Shown: positions 25,839 to 34,870, numbered from the stretch's first letter. The stretch: 39,240 bases of DNA from Pukyongia sp. (GCA_030148705.1 JASBSY010000008.1:1-39240); one strand, 5' to 3'. Numbers and translations: made by a program. Notes: generated by a model from the sequence alone, not told the origin.

Positions 25839-26267
25839 GGCATATATTTATTAATCCCTACTCTTGTGGTTTTTCGGAATCACCCCGTTTTTAGTTTGGT
25901 CTCTGGGCTCCAAGTTAAGGTGTACTAAATGTAATCTAATAATTAATTAGTTGTATCACAAAAATGTGAACTGAAGATTTAATTTTTTAAAGTGCCGAAA
26001 GTGCTTCTTTACAGCTTTAATATGTCTACTTATTCGATTATTTTGTTTTCATTAATATCTATGTAAAACCATCGGTCGTCCAGCAGGACTAATGCTGCTT
26101 CGAGTGTAGTGAGCGCGTAGGTTTATCGATAAAATTACAGGTTGTAGTACAAAGACGGATATTGAAAATTTAGGGGTAAGCCGTTGTCAGCTTGCTGAGC
26201 TTCGGTCTTGCCTTTACTTTAAAAAGTATAATGATAAGGATTTATTCGGGTTCACTGACGGCGAATC
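25839..26267. other. Gene-free stretch of about 430 bp with a folded element
   Basis: No convincing gene. Positions 26172-26213 fold into a long hairpin: AGGGGTAAG (26172-26180) pairs with CTTGCCTTT including wobbles, CCG with CGG, and TCAGC with GCTGA at the tip. It lies 55 bp downstream of the RidA stop and could be a weak terminator for RidA, a small RNA, or a relic of a mobile repeat. Confidence 0.4.
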
Positions 26268-26723
26268 TTAATCGTTAACTTCAACTATCATATAGACAGA
26301 AGCCGCAAAATTATAGGGCACACTTACGCCAACGGCGGTCCTGGTATGCCTTCCCATTTCACCAAACACTTCAACTACAAAATCGGAGGCCCCATTCATC
26401 GCATCGGCTTGCTGCGTATTTTCCTGTGTGCTGTTAACTAAACCGTGTACGGCAACGACGCTTTTAATCTTGTCTAGCGGACACAGGCTCCGGATTGCGG
26501 CCAGGCAGTTTACAACGCATAATCTGGTAGCTGTTTTACTCTCCTCCAGCGAAATATCCTGTCCGAGCCTGCCTTTGTGGCTTTTACCTTCGTATACGGG
26601 TACCTGGCCTGCGGTGTATATAAGATTTCCCGCTCTTTTTGCCGGGATATAGTTGGCAATCGGCTCGGGCAGTTGAGGTAGATTAATACCCAGTTCTTTT
26701 AACCTGGACTCTATTTTACTCAT
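26268..26723 (-). CDS. RidA/YjgF-YER057c-UK114 family protein
   Basis: 151 residues. It opens with ESRLKELGINLPQLPEPIAN, then the family core YIPAKRAGNLIYTAGQVPVY, LCVVNCLAAIRSL, and the end GRHTRTAVGVSVPYNFAASV, where Arg in TRTAVGV corresponds to the key Arg of RidA. It belongs to the longer RidA subgroup (YjgH/RidA-like, about 150 residues) rather than the 125-residue enamine deaminase itself. Probably a deaminase of reactive enamines/imines or a detoxifying relative. Single gene. Confidence 0.85.
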   Translation of the reverse strand: MSKIESRLKELGINLPQLPEPIANYIPAKRAGNLIYTAGQVPVYEGKSHKGRLGQDISLEESKTATRLCVVNCLAAIRSLCPLDKIKSVVAVHGLVNSTQENTQQADAMNGASDFVVEVFGEMGRHTRTAVGVSVPYNFAASVYMIVEVND

Positions 26724-26998
26724 CCGTATAGATTTAATACCACTGATAACTTACACTATCTTAAGTGATGGTTTGCCGTGTCGAAAGAGTTTATCGGCAC
26801 GGGGTTGTCCAAATATACACTTATTTGTGAATGAAGCTCTTATGCCCGGAATAAAACAGATAATATTCTGAAACCTGAATTGGTCGATCTTTTCGAGCCT
26901 GAAGCCGTTCCAGACAGAAGGAACTTTCTCATTCGTTAACGAACTTACCTTTAACTAAAATTGGCTACCAACAATACGTTGCTTTTAAATCCGGTCTG

Positions 26999-27499
26999 TT
27001 AAGTTAATGATGCCAAAAGTTCATCGAGTTTCTCCAGGGTAGCCGTCATTCCTTCTTCCATTCCCATATTGATGACTGTTTCGAGATCCTTAAGTGAATT
27101 GTAGGTGACTACCGTAGTCACTACAGAGTTTGCATCCTTGTCTGCGAAGGTCAACAACCATTTTGCCCTGGGCAGGTCTGTATTGATCGTACCTTCACTA
27201 TCGCTAAAGGCATCGACAGTGCGATAGGAATCGATGGGATGTATATCGTGATATTCGGTATACCCCCAATACTCGGTGCCATCGGGGTCCACCATGGCAT
27301 AGTGCCAATGGCCGCCATTGCTGAAATCCATCGATTTTGTTTTAGTCGTAAAAGGTTTGGGTGCAAACCATTGGTCCAGCAGTTCTTGTTTGGTATAACA
27401 GTCCCAGACCAATTGTCTGTCTGCCTTGAATTCACGTACGATGGTAAGGGTGTTTTTTTCCTTGTCTACAAGGAAGTCGAATTGCAAATTATTTTTCAT
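26999..27499 (-). CDS. SRPBCC/AHSA1-like protein paired with ArsR
   Basis: ATG 27499 is chosen: the protein then starts [20 protein letters not shown], and the start overlaps the ArsR stop by 11 bp. The longer ORF from 27586 runs antisense to nothing useful and only adds a tail inside ArsR. The 166 residues show the AHSA1 pattern: [20 protein letters not shown], the [11 protein letters not shown] loop, [19 protein letters not shown], and a C-terminal helix [11 protein letters not shown]. ArsR-AHSA1 pairs are very common; the role of the AHSA1 partner is not established. Confidence 0.9.
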   Translation of the reverse strand: MKNNLQFDFLVDKEKNTLTIVREFKADRQLVWDCYTKQELLDQWFAPKPFTTKTKSMDFSNGGHWHYAMVDPDGTEYWGYTEYHDIHPIDSYRTVDAFSDSEGTINTDLPRAKWLLTFADKDANSVVTTVVTYNSLKDLETVINMGMEEGMTATLEKLDELLASLT

Positions 27500-27821
27500 T
27501 TTTCTTGTTTTTAAGTGTTGATAATAAAGTATCGAGTTGGTCGAAACGGTTTTCCCAAATCTTTCTGAACTGTTCCAGCCAAACATCGATTTCCTTCATT
27601 TTTTCGATCTTGAGCCGGTAGTATATTTCCCGGCCCTGCTGGTTGGCTTCAAGCAGGTCGCATTCGTTGAGTATCTGAATGTGTTTTGAAATGGTAGGCC
27701 GTGCCGCATCGAAATTTTCTGCTATTGCTCCGGCTGTCATGGTTTGTGAGGTGAGTAATACTAATATCGCCCGCCTGGTTGGATCTGAAATTGCCTGAAA
27801 AATATCTCTTCTTAATTTCAT
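27489..27821 (-). CDS. ArsR family winged-helix regulator
   Basis: 110 residues: [20 protein letters not shown] (helix 1-2), [20 protein letters not shown] (HTH) and the wing [20 protein letters not shown], then a C-terminal helix with a dimerising role. There is no Cys metal site of classical ArsR, so it belongs to the SdpR-like group that does not sense metal. It starts at ATG 27821 and overlaps the AHSA1-like gene, so the two are co-expressed and the regulator probably controls its own operon. Confidence 0.9.
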   Translation of the reverse strand: MKLRRDIFQAISDPTRRAILVLLTSQTMTAGAIAENFDAARPTISKHIQILNECDLLEANQQGREIYYRLKIEKMKEIDVWLEQFRKIWENRFDQLDTLLSTLKNKKNEK

Positions 27822-27980
27822 AATGAAGTTATTTGACTACAAATATATATGAAGTCATTTAACTACGCAAATTATTTTTCACTTTTACACTCTAAACAGG
27901 ACGAATTCTGAATCAACAAGTCGTGACAGCCTTAAGCGGGTCGCGGTGGCGATTTTTTAATTTTCTATTGTGAAATGAGA

Positions 27981-27988
27981 TATATTTG
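27981..27988 (+). promoter_or_regulatory. Candidate -7 box for the 2OG-Fe(II) oxygenase gene
   Basis: TATATTTG matches TAnnTTTG exactly. If it is the promoter, transcription starts near 27993. That rules out the in-frame TTG at 27986 as start and supports ATG 28046. A matching -33 element is not clear. Confidence 0.4.
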
Positions 27989-28045
27989 CCAACTTTTATA
28001 AAGACATTGGAAAATTGCCATAAGCTGGAGGATTGGCTTTCCTGG

Positions 28046-28636
28046 ATGGATACGCTTTCCTTACATGATTACGTTATCGTAGATAACTTCCTGGATGCGC
28101 AGCGGTTGCAGACGGTTCAGACGTTCTTTCAGGCGCATCTCGAAGCCTTTACAAAGGCCGGAATAGGTGCCCTGGGAGACCATGTGATCCGTCGGGATAT
28201 TCGCGGCGACTATACGTATTGGTTAGACCGAAAGAGAGATGCGGAACTGGATGAGGTCTGGAGATTGATCGATGAGACCTTATACATCTACAATCGCTAT
28301 TGTTTTCTCGGCTTGTCGGGCTACGAATTCCATCTGGCCCATTACCCACAGGGCGGTCATTACGACAAACACCTAGATCAGTTTAATAACAGGAACAATC
28401 GAATGATAAGTATGGTTGTTTACCTGAATAAGCATTGGCAAAAAGGGGATGGGGGAGAGCTGGAGATCTTCCGTAAAGACGGCACCTCATTCCTGGTGGA
28501 ACCCATAGAAGCCCGCTGTGTAATGTTTAAGAGTGCGGCAGTTCCCCATGCCGTATTGGCGTCCAACAAACCGCGATACAGCCTCACCGGCTGGTTGCTG
28601 CACCAGCCCTCTGCCCTTGGTCAGTTTTTTGGGTAG
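28046..28636 (+). CDS. 2OG-Fe(II) oxygenase family protein
   Basis: 196 residues if ATG 28046 is used (an in-frame TTG 60 bp upstream would give 216). The double-stranded beta-helix core is clear: YEFHLAHYPQGGHYDKHLDQ, iron ligands His109/Asp111 (HLD) and distal His168 in VPHAVL, and the 2-oxoglutarate-binding Arg177 in PRYSLTGWLL. This matches 2OG-FeII_Oxy_3-type hydroxylases. The substrate (protein side chain or small molecule) is unknown. It converges with the minus-strand gene at 28641, only 4 bp apart. Confidence 0.85.
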   Translation: MDTLSLHDYVIVDNFLDAQRLQTVQTFFQAHLEAFTKAGIGALGDHVIRRDIRGDYTYWLDRKRDAELDEVWRLIDETLYIYNRYCFLGLSGYEFHLAHYPQGGHYDKHLDQFNNRNNRMISMVVYLNKHWQKGDGGELEIFRKDGTSFLVEPIEARCVMFKSAAVPHAVLASNKPRYSLTGWLLHQPSALGQFFG

Positions 28637-28640
28637 TCTT

Positions 28641-29318
28641 TCATTCAGCTTCTACGATAATTTTATTTTCGTTCAGTATAAATATTGAATCAGAAATTTC
28701 GGATTCGGTAATTTTTACGGCTTGAGAGATACTTTTAAAGAACCCCTCGTAAATATGCTCATTTCTTATACTAATTGCTTTAGACAATTCAACATACTTA
28801 TTCCAAAACCCCGAGTTATAAATTTTGTATAAGTCAGCATTTAATTTGTATTTAGGGCTATAATAATAGATGCCATCATTGATTTTAAAGATAGCATTTG
28901 GATCTGTGGATTCATACTTTAGCTTAATTGAGGGGCAAGTTTCGCCCAATACTGTTTTGGTTTCTTCTATGTCTTTTCTTAACTCAATTAATTTAGCTTG
29001 ATTTTGCCTAAGATCAGATTTATAAATTGTATCGGAGTTTTCGTATTCAATATAGCGATATCCTTGATCCAGTCTTATAATTGTTTTTGTCCATCCCAGA
29101 TCGGCTTTAGAATTGTAAATCATAACATATCTATCTTCTCTGATGTATGCTGTAAATGAGTCTCCCATAACCTGTGACAGAAGAATTTCTGGAAGATTCT
29201 CGTTCATGGACTTGTAATCGATTTTATAATCAATTTGTCCTTCAAAATATTCTTGAGCCGATAGGTGTCCCGTGATTATTAAAATAAGAAGTTTAATAAG
29301 TATGACTTTTATTCGCAT
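28641..29318 (-). CDS. Secreted GLPGLI-like protein
   Basis: 225 residues with a signal peptide (MRIKVILIKLLILIITGHLS, cleavage near AQ22). The mature protein is beta-rich, with EGQIDYKIDYKSMNENLP and, in the middle, RKDIEETKTVLGETCPSIKL, resembling the ETKTILG-x-C region of GLPGLI proteins of Bacteroidota. The diagnostic end motif is not seen, so the assignment is loose. Function unknown. It is the first gene of a region of accessory minus-strand genes; a 137-bp spacer with a hairpin separates it from the DUF6090 gene. Confidence 0.6.
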   Translation of the reverse strand: MRIKVILIKLLILIITGHLSAQEYFEGQIDYKIDYKSMNENLPEILLSQVMGDSFTAYIREDRYVMIYNSKADLGWTKTIIRLDQGYRYIEYENSDTIYKSDLRQNQAKLIELRKDIEETKTVLGETCPSIKLKYESTDPNAIFKINDGIYYYSPKYKLNADLYKIYNSGFWNKYVELSKAISIRNEHIYEGFFKSISQAVKITESEISDSIFILNENKIIVEAE

Positions 29319-29361
29319 AGATTGTTTTTTCTCATGTCGATCCCAGGCTTATAGCCACCGG

Positions 29362-29434
29362 CAGACATATTCGCAGTTTGGTTGTGGGATTAAATATAGA
29401 TAAATTATGAATTAAGCAAGGACACCTATGTCTG
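29362..29434. repeat. Intergenic inverted repeat between GLPGLI-like and DUF6090 genes
   Basis: CAGACATA (29362-29369) is perfectly complementary to TATGTCTG (29427-29434), with a 57-nt AT-rich loop. The 137-bp spacer is similar in length to the cassette-array repeats further right but shows no clear sequence match to them. Confidence 0.35.
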
Positions 29435-29455
29435 TTATACCGTAGCAGACTTTCG

Positions 29456-30175
29456 TTATTCCACTTCCTGTTCCAGCGCATTTAAGATAGACATCGCTTC
29501 AGTATTAAATGCTTCAAGGAGTGGAGTATAAATTGTATAGTTAAGCAAATAGTAATTTGCCACCCTATTGAGATAGTCCGGATTATTTAATGCATATTCT
29601 ATAAATCCATCACTATTGCGTTGGGTTATAAAATCCGAATACCAGGTATAATTGTCTTTCCAATGAGTTATGTTGTTTTCTATATCGTTTTCTCTTAATG
29701 GATTATCAATAGTAAGTTCGTTAAGTTGTTTTGTGTAAAATTGAACAATTTTAATTGAAAGACTATCCACGCTGATCTTTGAGGTGCTGAAACTATTTAA
29801 GAGATTATAACCCCTTTTCTCAATGGAGAGATCGAGGGAACCAAGGATAAGAAATTTACATTCCGGGCAATTTTCATAGTCTTCTTTTGTCATTTCCCCG
29901 TTCAATACTTTATTAAAATAGCCTTCTCTTTCCCGCTTTGACTGTAATATGAGTTTTATATCTGCGACATCGTTTCTTAAATCTTCGACGATAATTTTAT
30001 TGATGTTGGTCAACACCTGATTTTGTAACCGATTTTCATTCCAATTATTGATGGAAAGGGCAATTAAAATCCCAATCACTACCAAAACTATTTCTCCTAT
30101 TGCATATTTGAGGTACTTGCCGGTTTTGCCTTCTGAGAGTAGATTCCTACGAATGTTTCTAAAGAACTTAATCAT
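29456..30175 (-). CDS. DUF6090 family membrane protein (second copy)
   Basis: 239 residues. It starts with MIKFFRNIRRNLLSEGKTGK followed by GEIVLVVIGILIALSINNWN, the single membrane helix of DUF6090. The rest is helical, with a CPECKFLIL stretch near residue 100 carrying two Cys. The N-terminal third is close to the copy at 12848-13612, the tails are not. Function unknown. A perfect 21-bp palindrome about 40 bp before the start could be its operator. Confidence 0.85.
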   Translation of the reverse strand: MIKFFRNIRRNLLSEGKTGKYLKYAIGEIVLVVIGILIALSINNWNENRLQNQVLTNINKIIVEDLRNDVADIKLILQSKREREGYFNKVLNGEMTKEDYENCPECKFLILGSLDLSIEKRGYNLLNSFSTSKISVDSLSIKIVQFYTKQLNELTIDNPLRENDIENNITHWKDNYTWYSDFITQRNSDGFIEYALNNPDYLNRVANYYLLNYTIYTPLLEAFNTEAMSILNALEQEVE

Positions 30176-30494
30176 AATAGTTGCCTTTTATTTTTCCGCA
30201 AGCGGGTATCTCAACCAAAGGTCTACTAGACCTTTGATTTTGCTTCACAAAATTAAGTTTCGATAATCTAAAAAATTTTATCACAGATGGTTGGTTTGTC
30301 TAAATGTATGATAATTAATTTAGTAGGTGTAAAAAATAATAAAACGGAGAAGTGAAAGGCTTAGCAGAAGCCATAGGATGTGAAAGAAATCCTGGGGAAA
30401 TGGCCGTGAGCCATTTGTTCGTCGGTTTAAATTTAATGCAAATCTCCAAGCCCCGGTAAAACTTGGGCTTACAAGCTGTAATATTCTCGGGAAA
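30176..30494. other. Gene-free stretch of about 320 bp with a 21-bp palindrome
   Basis: No gene found. At 30216-30236 there are two perfect 10-bp arms, CAAAGGTCTA and TAGACCTTTG, around one central base, placed upstream of the DUF6090 gene. A smaller stem, GGCTT-N5-AAGCC, lies near 30359-30373. Otherwise no structure was recognised. Confidence 0.5.
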
Positions 30495-30917
30495 TCAGCT
30501 AAAAATTTTCTTTAAATTGTCTAATCCCGCTTGAAAAAATTTTTGAACGTTCTTCTCTACCTCTGCGTCAGGAACACCATCGGCCATAAATTCGCACGAC
30601 CATTTAACAGCTGTACTATTATCAGTAATTTTCTCAACCTCAAGTTTTGCAATATAATCCGATACGGGTAGTGGTCCATCAAGGATAGTGTATGTATAAT
30701 AGCGTGACTTTTTATCGTATTCAATCAGCTTCTCCACATTTTCGGCATCATCCTCGATTTTTACCCGACGAACTCTTCCGTTTTCATCTAAGGAACTCGA
30801 CTTTATCACAGGGTGCCAGCTGGAAATACTATTGAAATCCCCAAGAAGATTCCAAACTTTCGACGCGGAGGCGGGTAGTTCGATCTCTTCTGATAATTTT
30901 ATCGTTTTCTCTTTCAT
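30495..30917 (-). CDS. SRPBCC family protein (polyketide cyclase-like)
   Basis: 140 residues: IKLSEEIELPASASKVWNLL, then GDFNSISSWHPVIKSSSLDE, KSRYYTYTILDGPLPVSDYI, TAVKWSCEF, and a final helix with VQKFFQAGLDNLKKIF. This is the plant-type/polyketide cyclase 2 branch of SRPBCC ligand-binding folds. Its start overlaps the stop of the VOC gene by 4 bases (ATGA), so the two are translationally coupled and likely act on the same compound. Function unknown. Confidence 0.88.
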   Translation of the reverse strand: MKEKTIKLSEEIELPASASKVWNLLGDFNSISSWHPVIKSSSLDENGRVRRVKIEDDAENVEKLIEYDKKSRYYTYTILDGPLPVSDYIAKLEVEKITDNSTAVKWSCEFMADGVPDAEVEKNVQKFFQAGLDNLKKIFS

Positions 30918-31294
30918 AAGGTTCGCGTTATAAGTTCAATATTATGTCCATTCGGATCCTTAAAATAAACTCTAGGCCCTCCATGCCAATAATCGATTTC
31001 TCCGATACGTTTAAATCTTGGGTCGGCGCTGAAGGGTATTCCCTGTTTTTTTATTCTGTTTAAAACAGTTTCAAAATCCTTTTCACTTAAAAGGAATGCG
31101 TAATGATGAAATTCGAAATTTTCAAGTTCATAATAATCCAGAAAAACATTGCCAATCTTGAGTACCGCAAAATGCCCAATAGGACTTCCGGGGCTTTGGT
31201 CGCCAACTTCTAAATCAAATAAGTCCGCGAGAAATCTTGCAGATTCTTCCTTATTTTTTGCCGGTACAATTGTATGGTTTAATTCGATCTTCAT
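30914..31294 (-). CDS. VOC family protein coupled to SRPBCC
   Basis: 126 residues of the glyoxalase/dioxygenase fold: LNHTIVPAKNKEESARFLAD, FAVLKIGNVFLDYYELENFE, FHHYAFLLSEKDFETVLNRI, and VYFKDPNGHNIELITRTL. The metal-ligand positions (His of LNHTI, His of HHYAF, Glu of NIELI) look intact, so it is likely an active metalloenzyme, unlike the VOC at 15537. It overlaps the SRPBCC gene by 4 bp. Confidence 0.88.
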   Translation of the reverse strand: MKIELNHTIVPAKNKEESARFLADLFDLEVGDQSPGSPIGHFAVLKIGNVFLDYYELENFEFHHYAFLLSEKDFETVLNRIKKQGIPFSADPRFKRIGEIDYWHGGPRVYFKDPNGHNIELITRTL

Positions 31295-31475
31295 TTCTTA
31301 AAATTATTTCAGGATAGAAGTTTTTAGCTTGCTCCTGAGGAGATAGCAAAGCCGAAGGCCGGACAAAGCCGGTAGCCGCTTGATGGGTGTACTAAATATA
31401 TCGATTTTTTGAATGAAAAATTGTTAATGATTAGCAAAACTGAGCTGTGAAGACCTGTTGTAGTTTTGTTAGAAT

Positions 31476-31752
31476 TTACCTTTTTGTTTTCCACCATGCA
31501 GCGACTTTGTTAGCTAAATTATGGGAATCTTCCTTCGAAACTTCTAAGCCATAATTAGTGCTTAATTCCTTAAATGATATTCGATATTTTATTCTTATCT
31601 GAATCTTTGTAAAGTTGAGAAATGATCTGATGCCTTAGTGTAATAAATTCGCCCTCAGGAGAATCTGGAATTAGATTCCATCCACATATAAGTCTTTCAA
31701 GTTCCGAAGATCGTTCTATGACTTGTTGGTCAAATAATTTTGGGTTTTCCAT
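31476..31752 (-). pseudogene. Small unknown gene with a frameshift in an A4 run
   Basis: An ORF from ATG 31752 (MENPKLFDQQVIERSSELER) stops early at 31570. In the neighbouring frame the reading continues without a stop for 36 more codons, with KELSTNYGLEVSKEDSHNLA and NKVAAWWKTKR, ending in TAA at 31478-31476. Dropping one A of the run at 31587-31590 (TTTT on the plus strand) joins both into a 91-residue protein. The total length of 277 is one more than a multiple of three. I do not recognise the family. Real loss, phase variation or a sequencing error could explain it. Confidence 0.6.
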
Positions 31753-31892
31753 AAACTGTTCACGATGTGTGTATAAAAATAAAAACTTTTAAAATAAAAA
31801 ACGTAACTTTCAACCTCTCCCCGGTAATTCATTGCTACAATTATGCTGTGAATTCTTTATCAGTTTAGGATTAATTTTAATTTCTAGTAATC

Positions 31893-33482
31893 ATGCTAAC
31901 CAATTTTGTTTACCACAAGGAGATTATTCTCATTATTCTGTTTATCACAACTACCTTTTTTATTAATTTGCACGCTCAGGATTACAATGAGATATGTGTA
32001 ACCTTAGATAGTGAGATGCCAGATTCCAGTTATCAGTTTTCTGGATCTACAGACCCAGCAGTATTAGAGGCAACGGATCCCGTAGTATTTAATATTTACT
32101 ATTGGCGAATTGACAATCCGGAAGGAACTATTCATCCTCAAGCACTGACTCAAGAAGATGCTCTTAGAAGTGTGCAAAAGTTCAATATTGTATTCAACCC
32201 AATCGGAATTTATTTCAAGTACTTAGGTATGGGGAGTTTTAGTAGTCCTTCTGATGTTATTCATCAAATATTTAATTATCAAACTGAAGAGTGCGAGGAA
32301 ATTCTTGATCAATACGGAAGTAATATTGATCCTGATGGATATGAAACTGTAAGCCAATGTCAATTAGAGGATTTAAGATCTTATATACTCACAAACAACT
32401 TTCGAATTCTAAATTCATTGAATATTTATGTCCCCCGCGGCACAACAGATTTCGGTGGTGCTGGATATCTAGATTTGACAGTTCTTAAGCCAAGCAATAT
32501 AGATTCCCCATCGGCAATACATGAGCTTGGTCATAATTTCGGACTTAGTCACACATGGACCGGTTGGTATTCAGAGGTTCCTGATTATATCGGTTGTGAA
32601 TGGCAATCTCGAGATCCAGCAATCCCTCCATTTAATGCCGACGATAGTGCTGATGATATAATTGATACACCAGCACAACCCAATTACCTATTCGAGTATT
32701 GCGAAATCAACGGACTTCCTGACGGTGACTGTCTTGGACCGAATTCTTATGGGTTCGAATTTTATGATACATTTAACTGCGAATATCTAGGTACTCAATT
32801 CGGTAGGACAAATTGCAGAGGTGAAGAATATCAAATATCTTCAATCGAAGCAAAGAATTATATGGCTTATAACAATCAATCTTGCATGCAACTTTTTAGC
32901 ATAGGACAAGGAATAAGGATGAAAGAATGGATTGCTATTAATCCCGCCTTGATAGGTAGAACTACTGATATCGCAAGTCTGTACGAACCGTACGAAGGAG
33001 AATATTACGTAGCTGGTCCAGATCCTGATCCCGCAAATAAACCTTTGTTTCAACCTGGATTTAATTATCGTTTTGTAGATTGTGAATGTGACTGTCCGTC
33101 CCCTAGTCCATACAATGACGTTTCGTTTTCTTATACTCAGAATGCACAACTATCAATTTTAAAAGATGAAACCGACTTTTACAGTATTACCCATCCTAAT
33201 CATACGGCCATTGATATAGACTTTGTTTTCGAATTGCCGGATGATTATGGACAAAGTGTAAGACGCTGTTATGATAACTGGAATCGATCGCCACATTCTG
33301 GAAGCGTCACCCGATTTAACGATTGGGTATTTAATGCTAATGTGACAATAACACCGATGGATTCTTTACAAATAAATAGTCCAACTTTAATCGAGGACTT
33401 GTTACCTGGTTTATACAAAATTGAAAAAAATTATATGGATGGGGCTACAACTGAGACAGTCACAATTAAACCGGAAAACTGA
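31893..33482 (+). CDS. Secreted zinc metalloprotease of the metzincin (M43, pappalysin-like) type
   Basis: 529 residues. A signal peptide ends near LHAQ. The extended zinc site HELGHNFGLSH (His210, Glu211, His214, His220) and the Met-turn region NYMAYNNQSCMQLFSIGQGI near residue 322 are as in M43 proteases of Bacteroidota. Many Cys (for example CECDCPSPSP) suggest disulfides in the C-terminal half. The last 30 residues (DLLPGLYKIEKNYMDG, ending TVTIKPEN) look like a short type IX sorting strand, but this is not certain. Next gene is 22 bp downstream, also secreted. Confidence 0.82.
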   Translation: MLTNFVYHKEIILIILFITTTFFINLHAQDYNEICVTLDSEMPDSSYQFSGSTDPAVLEATDPVVFNIYYWRIDNPEGTIHPQALTQEDALRSVQKFNIVFNPIGIYFKYLGMGSFSSPSDVIHQIFNYQTEECEEILDQYGSNIDPDGYETVSQCQLEDLRSYILTNNFRILNSLNIYVPRGTTDFGGAGYLDLTVLKPSNIDSPSAIHELGHNFGLSHTWTGWYSEVPDYIGCEWQSRDPAIPPFNADDSADDIIDTPAQPNYLFEYCEINGLPDGDCLGPNSYGFEFYDTFNCEYLGTQFGRTNCRGEEYQISSIEAKNYMAYNNQSCMQLFSIGQGIRMKEWIAINPALIGRTTDIASLYEPYEGEYYVAGPDPDPANKPLFQPGFNYRFVDCECDCPSPSPYNDVSFSYTQNAQLSILKDETDFYSITHPNHTAIDIDFVFELPDDYGQSVRRCYDNWNRSPHSGSVTRFNDWVFNANVTITPMDSLQINSPTLIEDLLPGLYKIEKNYMDGATTETVTIKPEN

Positions 33483-33504
33483 GTAAATCGTAATTATTAA
33501 TCAT

Positions 33505-34863
33505 ATGAGAAAATTAGTACTTTTTAAGTTGCTTTTTTGGAGTCAAATAATTCTCGGGCAGTTTTTTGCTCCTGCCGAACTAATTGATGGAGAAGCCGGA
33601 ATTGTCTATTCCTTATTAGCAGCCGATTTTGACAATGACAACGATATTGATATTATTACGGCAGCTTCAGGGCTAGTGGCACTTTACCAAAATCTTGATG
33701 GTGCAGGTACATTTTCAGAACCACTGCCGATTCAAGTAGGATTAACCCAACCGTTTAGCATGACAACGGCCGATTTTGATGATGATAATAAGCTGGATTT
33801 AGTAGTAAGTTATTTCGATGATGATGAGGTTTGGTGGTATAAAAACTTAGGTGGTGGTAATTTTGATTCAGGGATTTTACTAGCATCCGGATTAAAACGC
33901 GCAAGCGGGGTTGTCGCCGGCGATTTAAACGGTGATAACGATGCTGATATAGTTTTAGGTGTTTCAAATGGACAGGGATTATATTGGATAGAAAATCTTC
34001 CGGGGAGTGGTAATTTTGGTCCGCTCATACCAATTGACGCGACCATCACGCAGGCTCGTACACAACTCTTGGCCGATCTGGATGGCGATAATGATTTGGA
34101 TGTTTTAACAAATTCATCTGGGACTGTTTATATGTCCTGGTTTGAGAATACAGATGGTCTCGGAGATTTCGGGAATCAGCACATAGTGGATGCTTCAGGA
34201 TTATATGAAAATCATCCTTATTTGGCCGATGTGGACGGAGATAATGATGTTGATATTGTTTCAGACAAGAATGACCAACTTATTTGGCGTGAAAATCTAA
34301 ATGGACTGGGAAACTTTGGTGCCTCTCAGCTTATAAATGCTAATTCGGGAGATTTTGTGAATGCAGCTATGATCGATGTCGATAACGATAATGATATCGA
34401 TATCGTCGAAGTTGGTGCCACTATAAAAGTTAATTGGTATGAAAATTTAGATGGAATGGGAACTTTTAGTTCTAGAAATGTTATTGATGACACGATTGCC
34501 GCTCCCAGTCGGATTGCCAGCGGAGATATTGATGGTGATGGAGATATAGATATCTTTGTGAGTTCAGTCGTCCCTAATGGTGAAAAGATTTTAGTGTGGT
34601 ATGAAAATCTTACAATTTTGGGTAATAATAGTTTCGATTCCACTTGGATTACAATTAAACCAAATCCGACTAATGATGTTATTTCGATTCTTTGTGATTT
34701 TAAAATTAATAGAATTAATATTTATGATATCAACGGGCGATTATTAAAAGTTGTCATAGAAGATTTCGACAATATCGATTTGGCCAGTTTGGCATCAGGT
34801 CTCCTATTTGTTAAAGTGTTTACAGATTCAGGAAATCACGTTGAAAGAATTGTAAAAAAATAA
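33505..34863 (+). CDS. VCBS/FG-GAP-like secreted protein with T9SS sorting domain
   Basis: 452 residues. After a signal peptide (MRKLVLFKLLFWSQIILGQ), about eight repeats of calcium-binding type follow, each like ADFDNDNDIDIITAASG or DLDGDNDLDVLTNSSG with a WYENLDG strand. This is the VCBS/FG-GAP propeller. The end (WITIKPNPTNDVISILCDFK ... DLASLASGLLFVKVFTDSG) is a type IX sorting domain. Likely a surface binding protein, in one unit with the protease 22 bp upstream. It converges with the phytanoyl-CoA-dioxygenase-like gene with a gap of only 7 bp. Confidence 0.88.
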   Translation: MRKLVLFKLLFWSQIILGQFFAPAELIDGEAGIVYSLLAADFDNDNDIDIITAASGLVALYQNLDGAGTFSEPLPIQVGLTQPFSMTTADFDDDNKLDLVVSYFDDDEVWWYKNLGGGNFDSGILLASGLKRASGVVAGDLNGDNDADIVLGVSNGQGLYWIENLPGSGNFGPLIPIDATITQARTQLLADLDGDNDLDVLTNSSGTVYMSWFENTDGLGDFGNQHIVDASGLYENHPYLADVDGDNDVDIVSDKNDQLIWRENLNGLGNFGASQLINANSGDFVNAAMIDVDNDNDIDIVEVGATIKVNWYENLDGMGTFSSRNVIDDTIAAPSRIASGDIDGDGDIDIFVSSVVPNGEKILVWYENLTILGNNSFDSTWITIKPNPTNDVISILCDFKINRINIYDINGRLLKVVIEDFDNIDLASLASGLLFVKVFTDSGNHVERIVKK

Positions 34864-34870
34864 TTTGTGC

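Noticed and set aside
27986-28045. TTG start for the 2OG oxygenase
   Set aside because: It overlaps a perfect TATATTTG -7 box. ATG 28046 begins the domain properly, although the longer form cannot be fully excluded.
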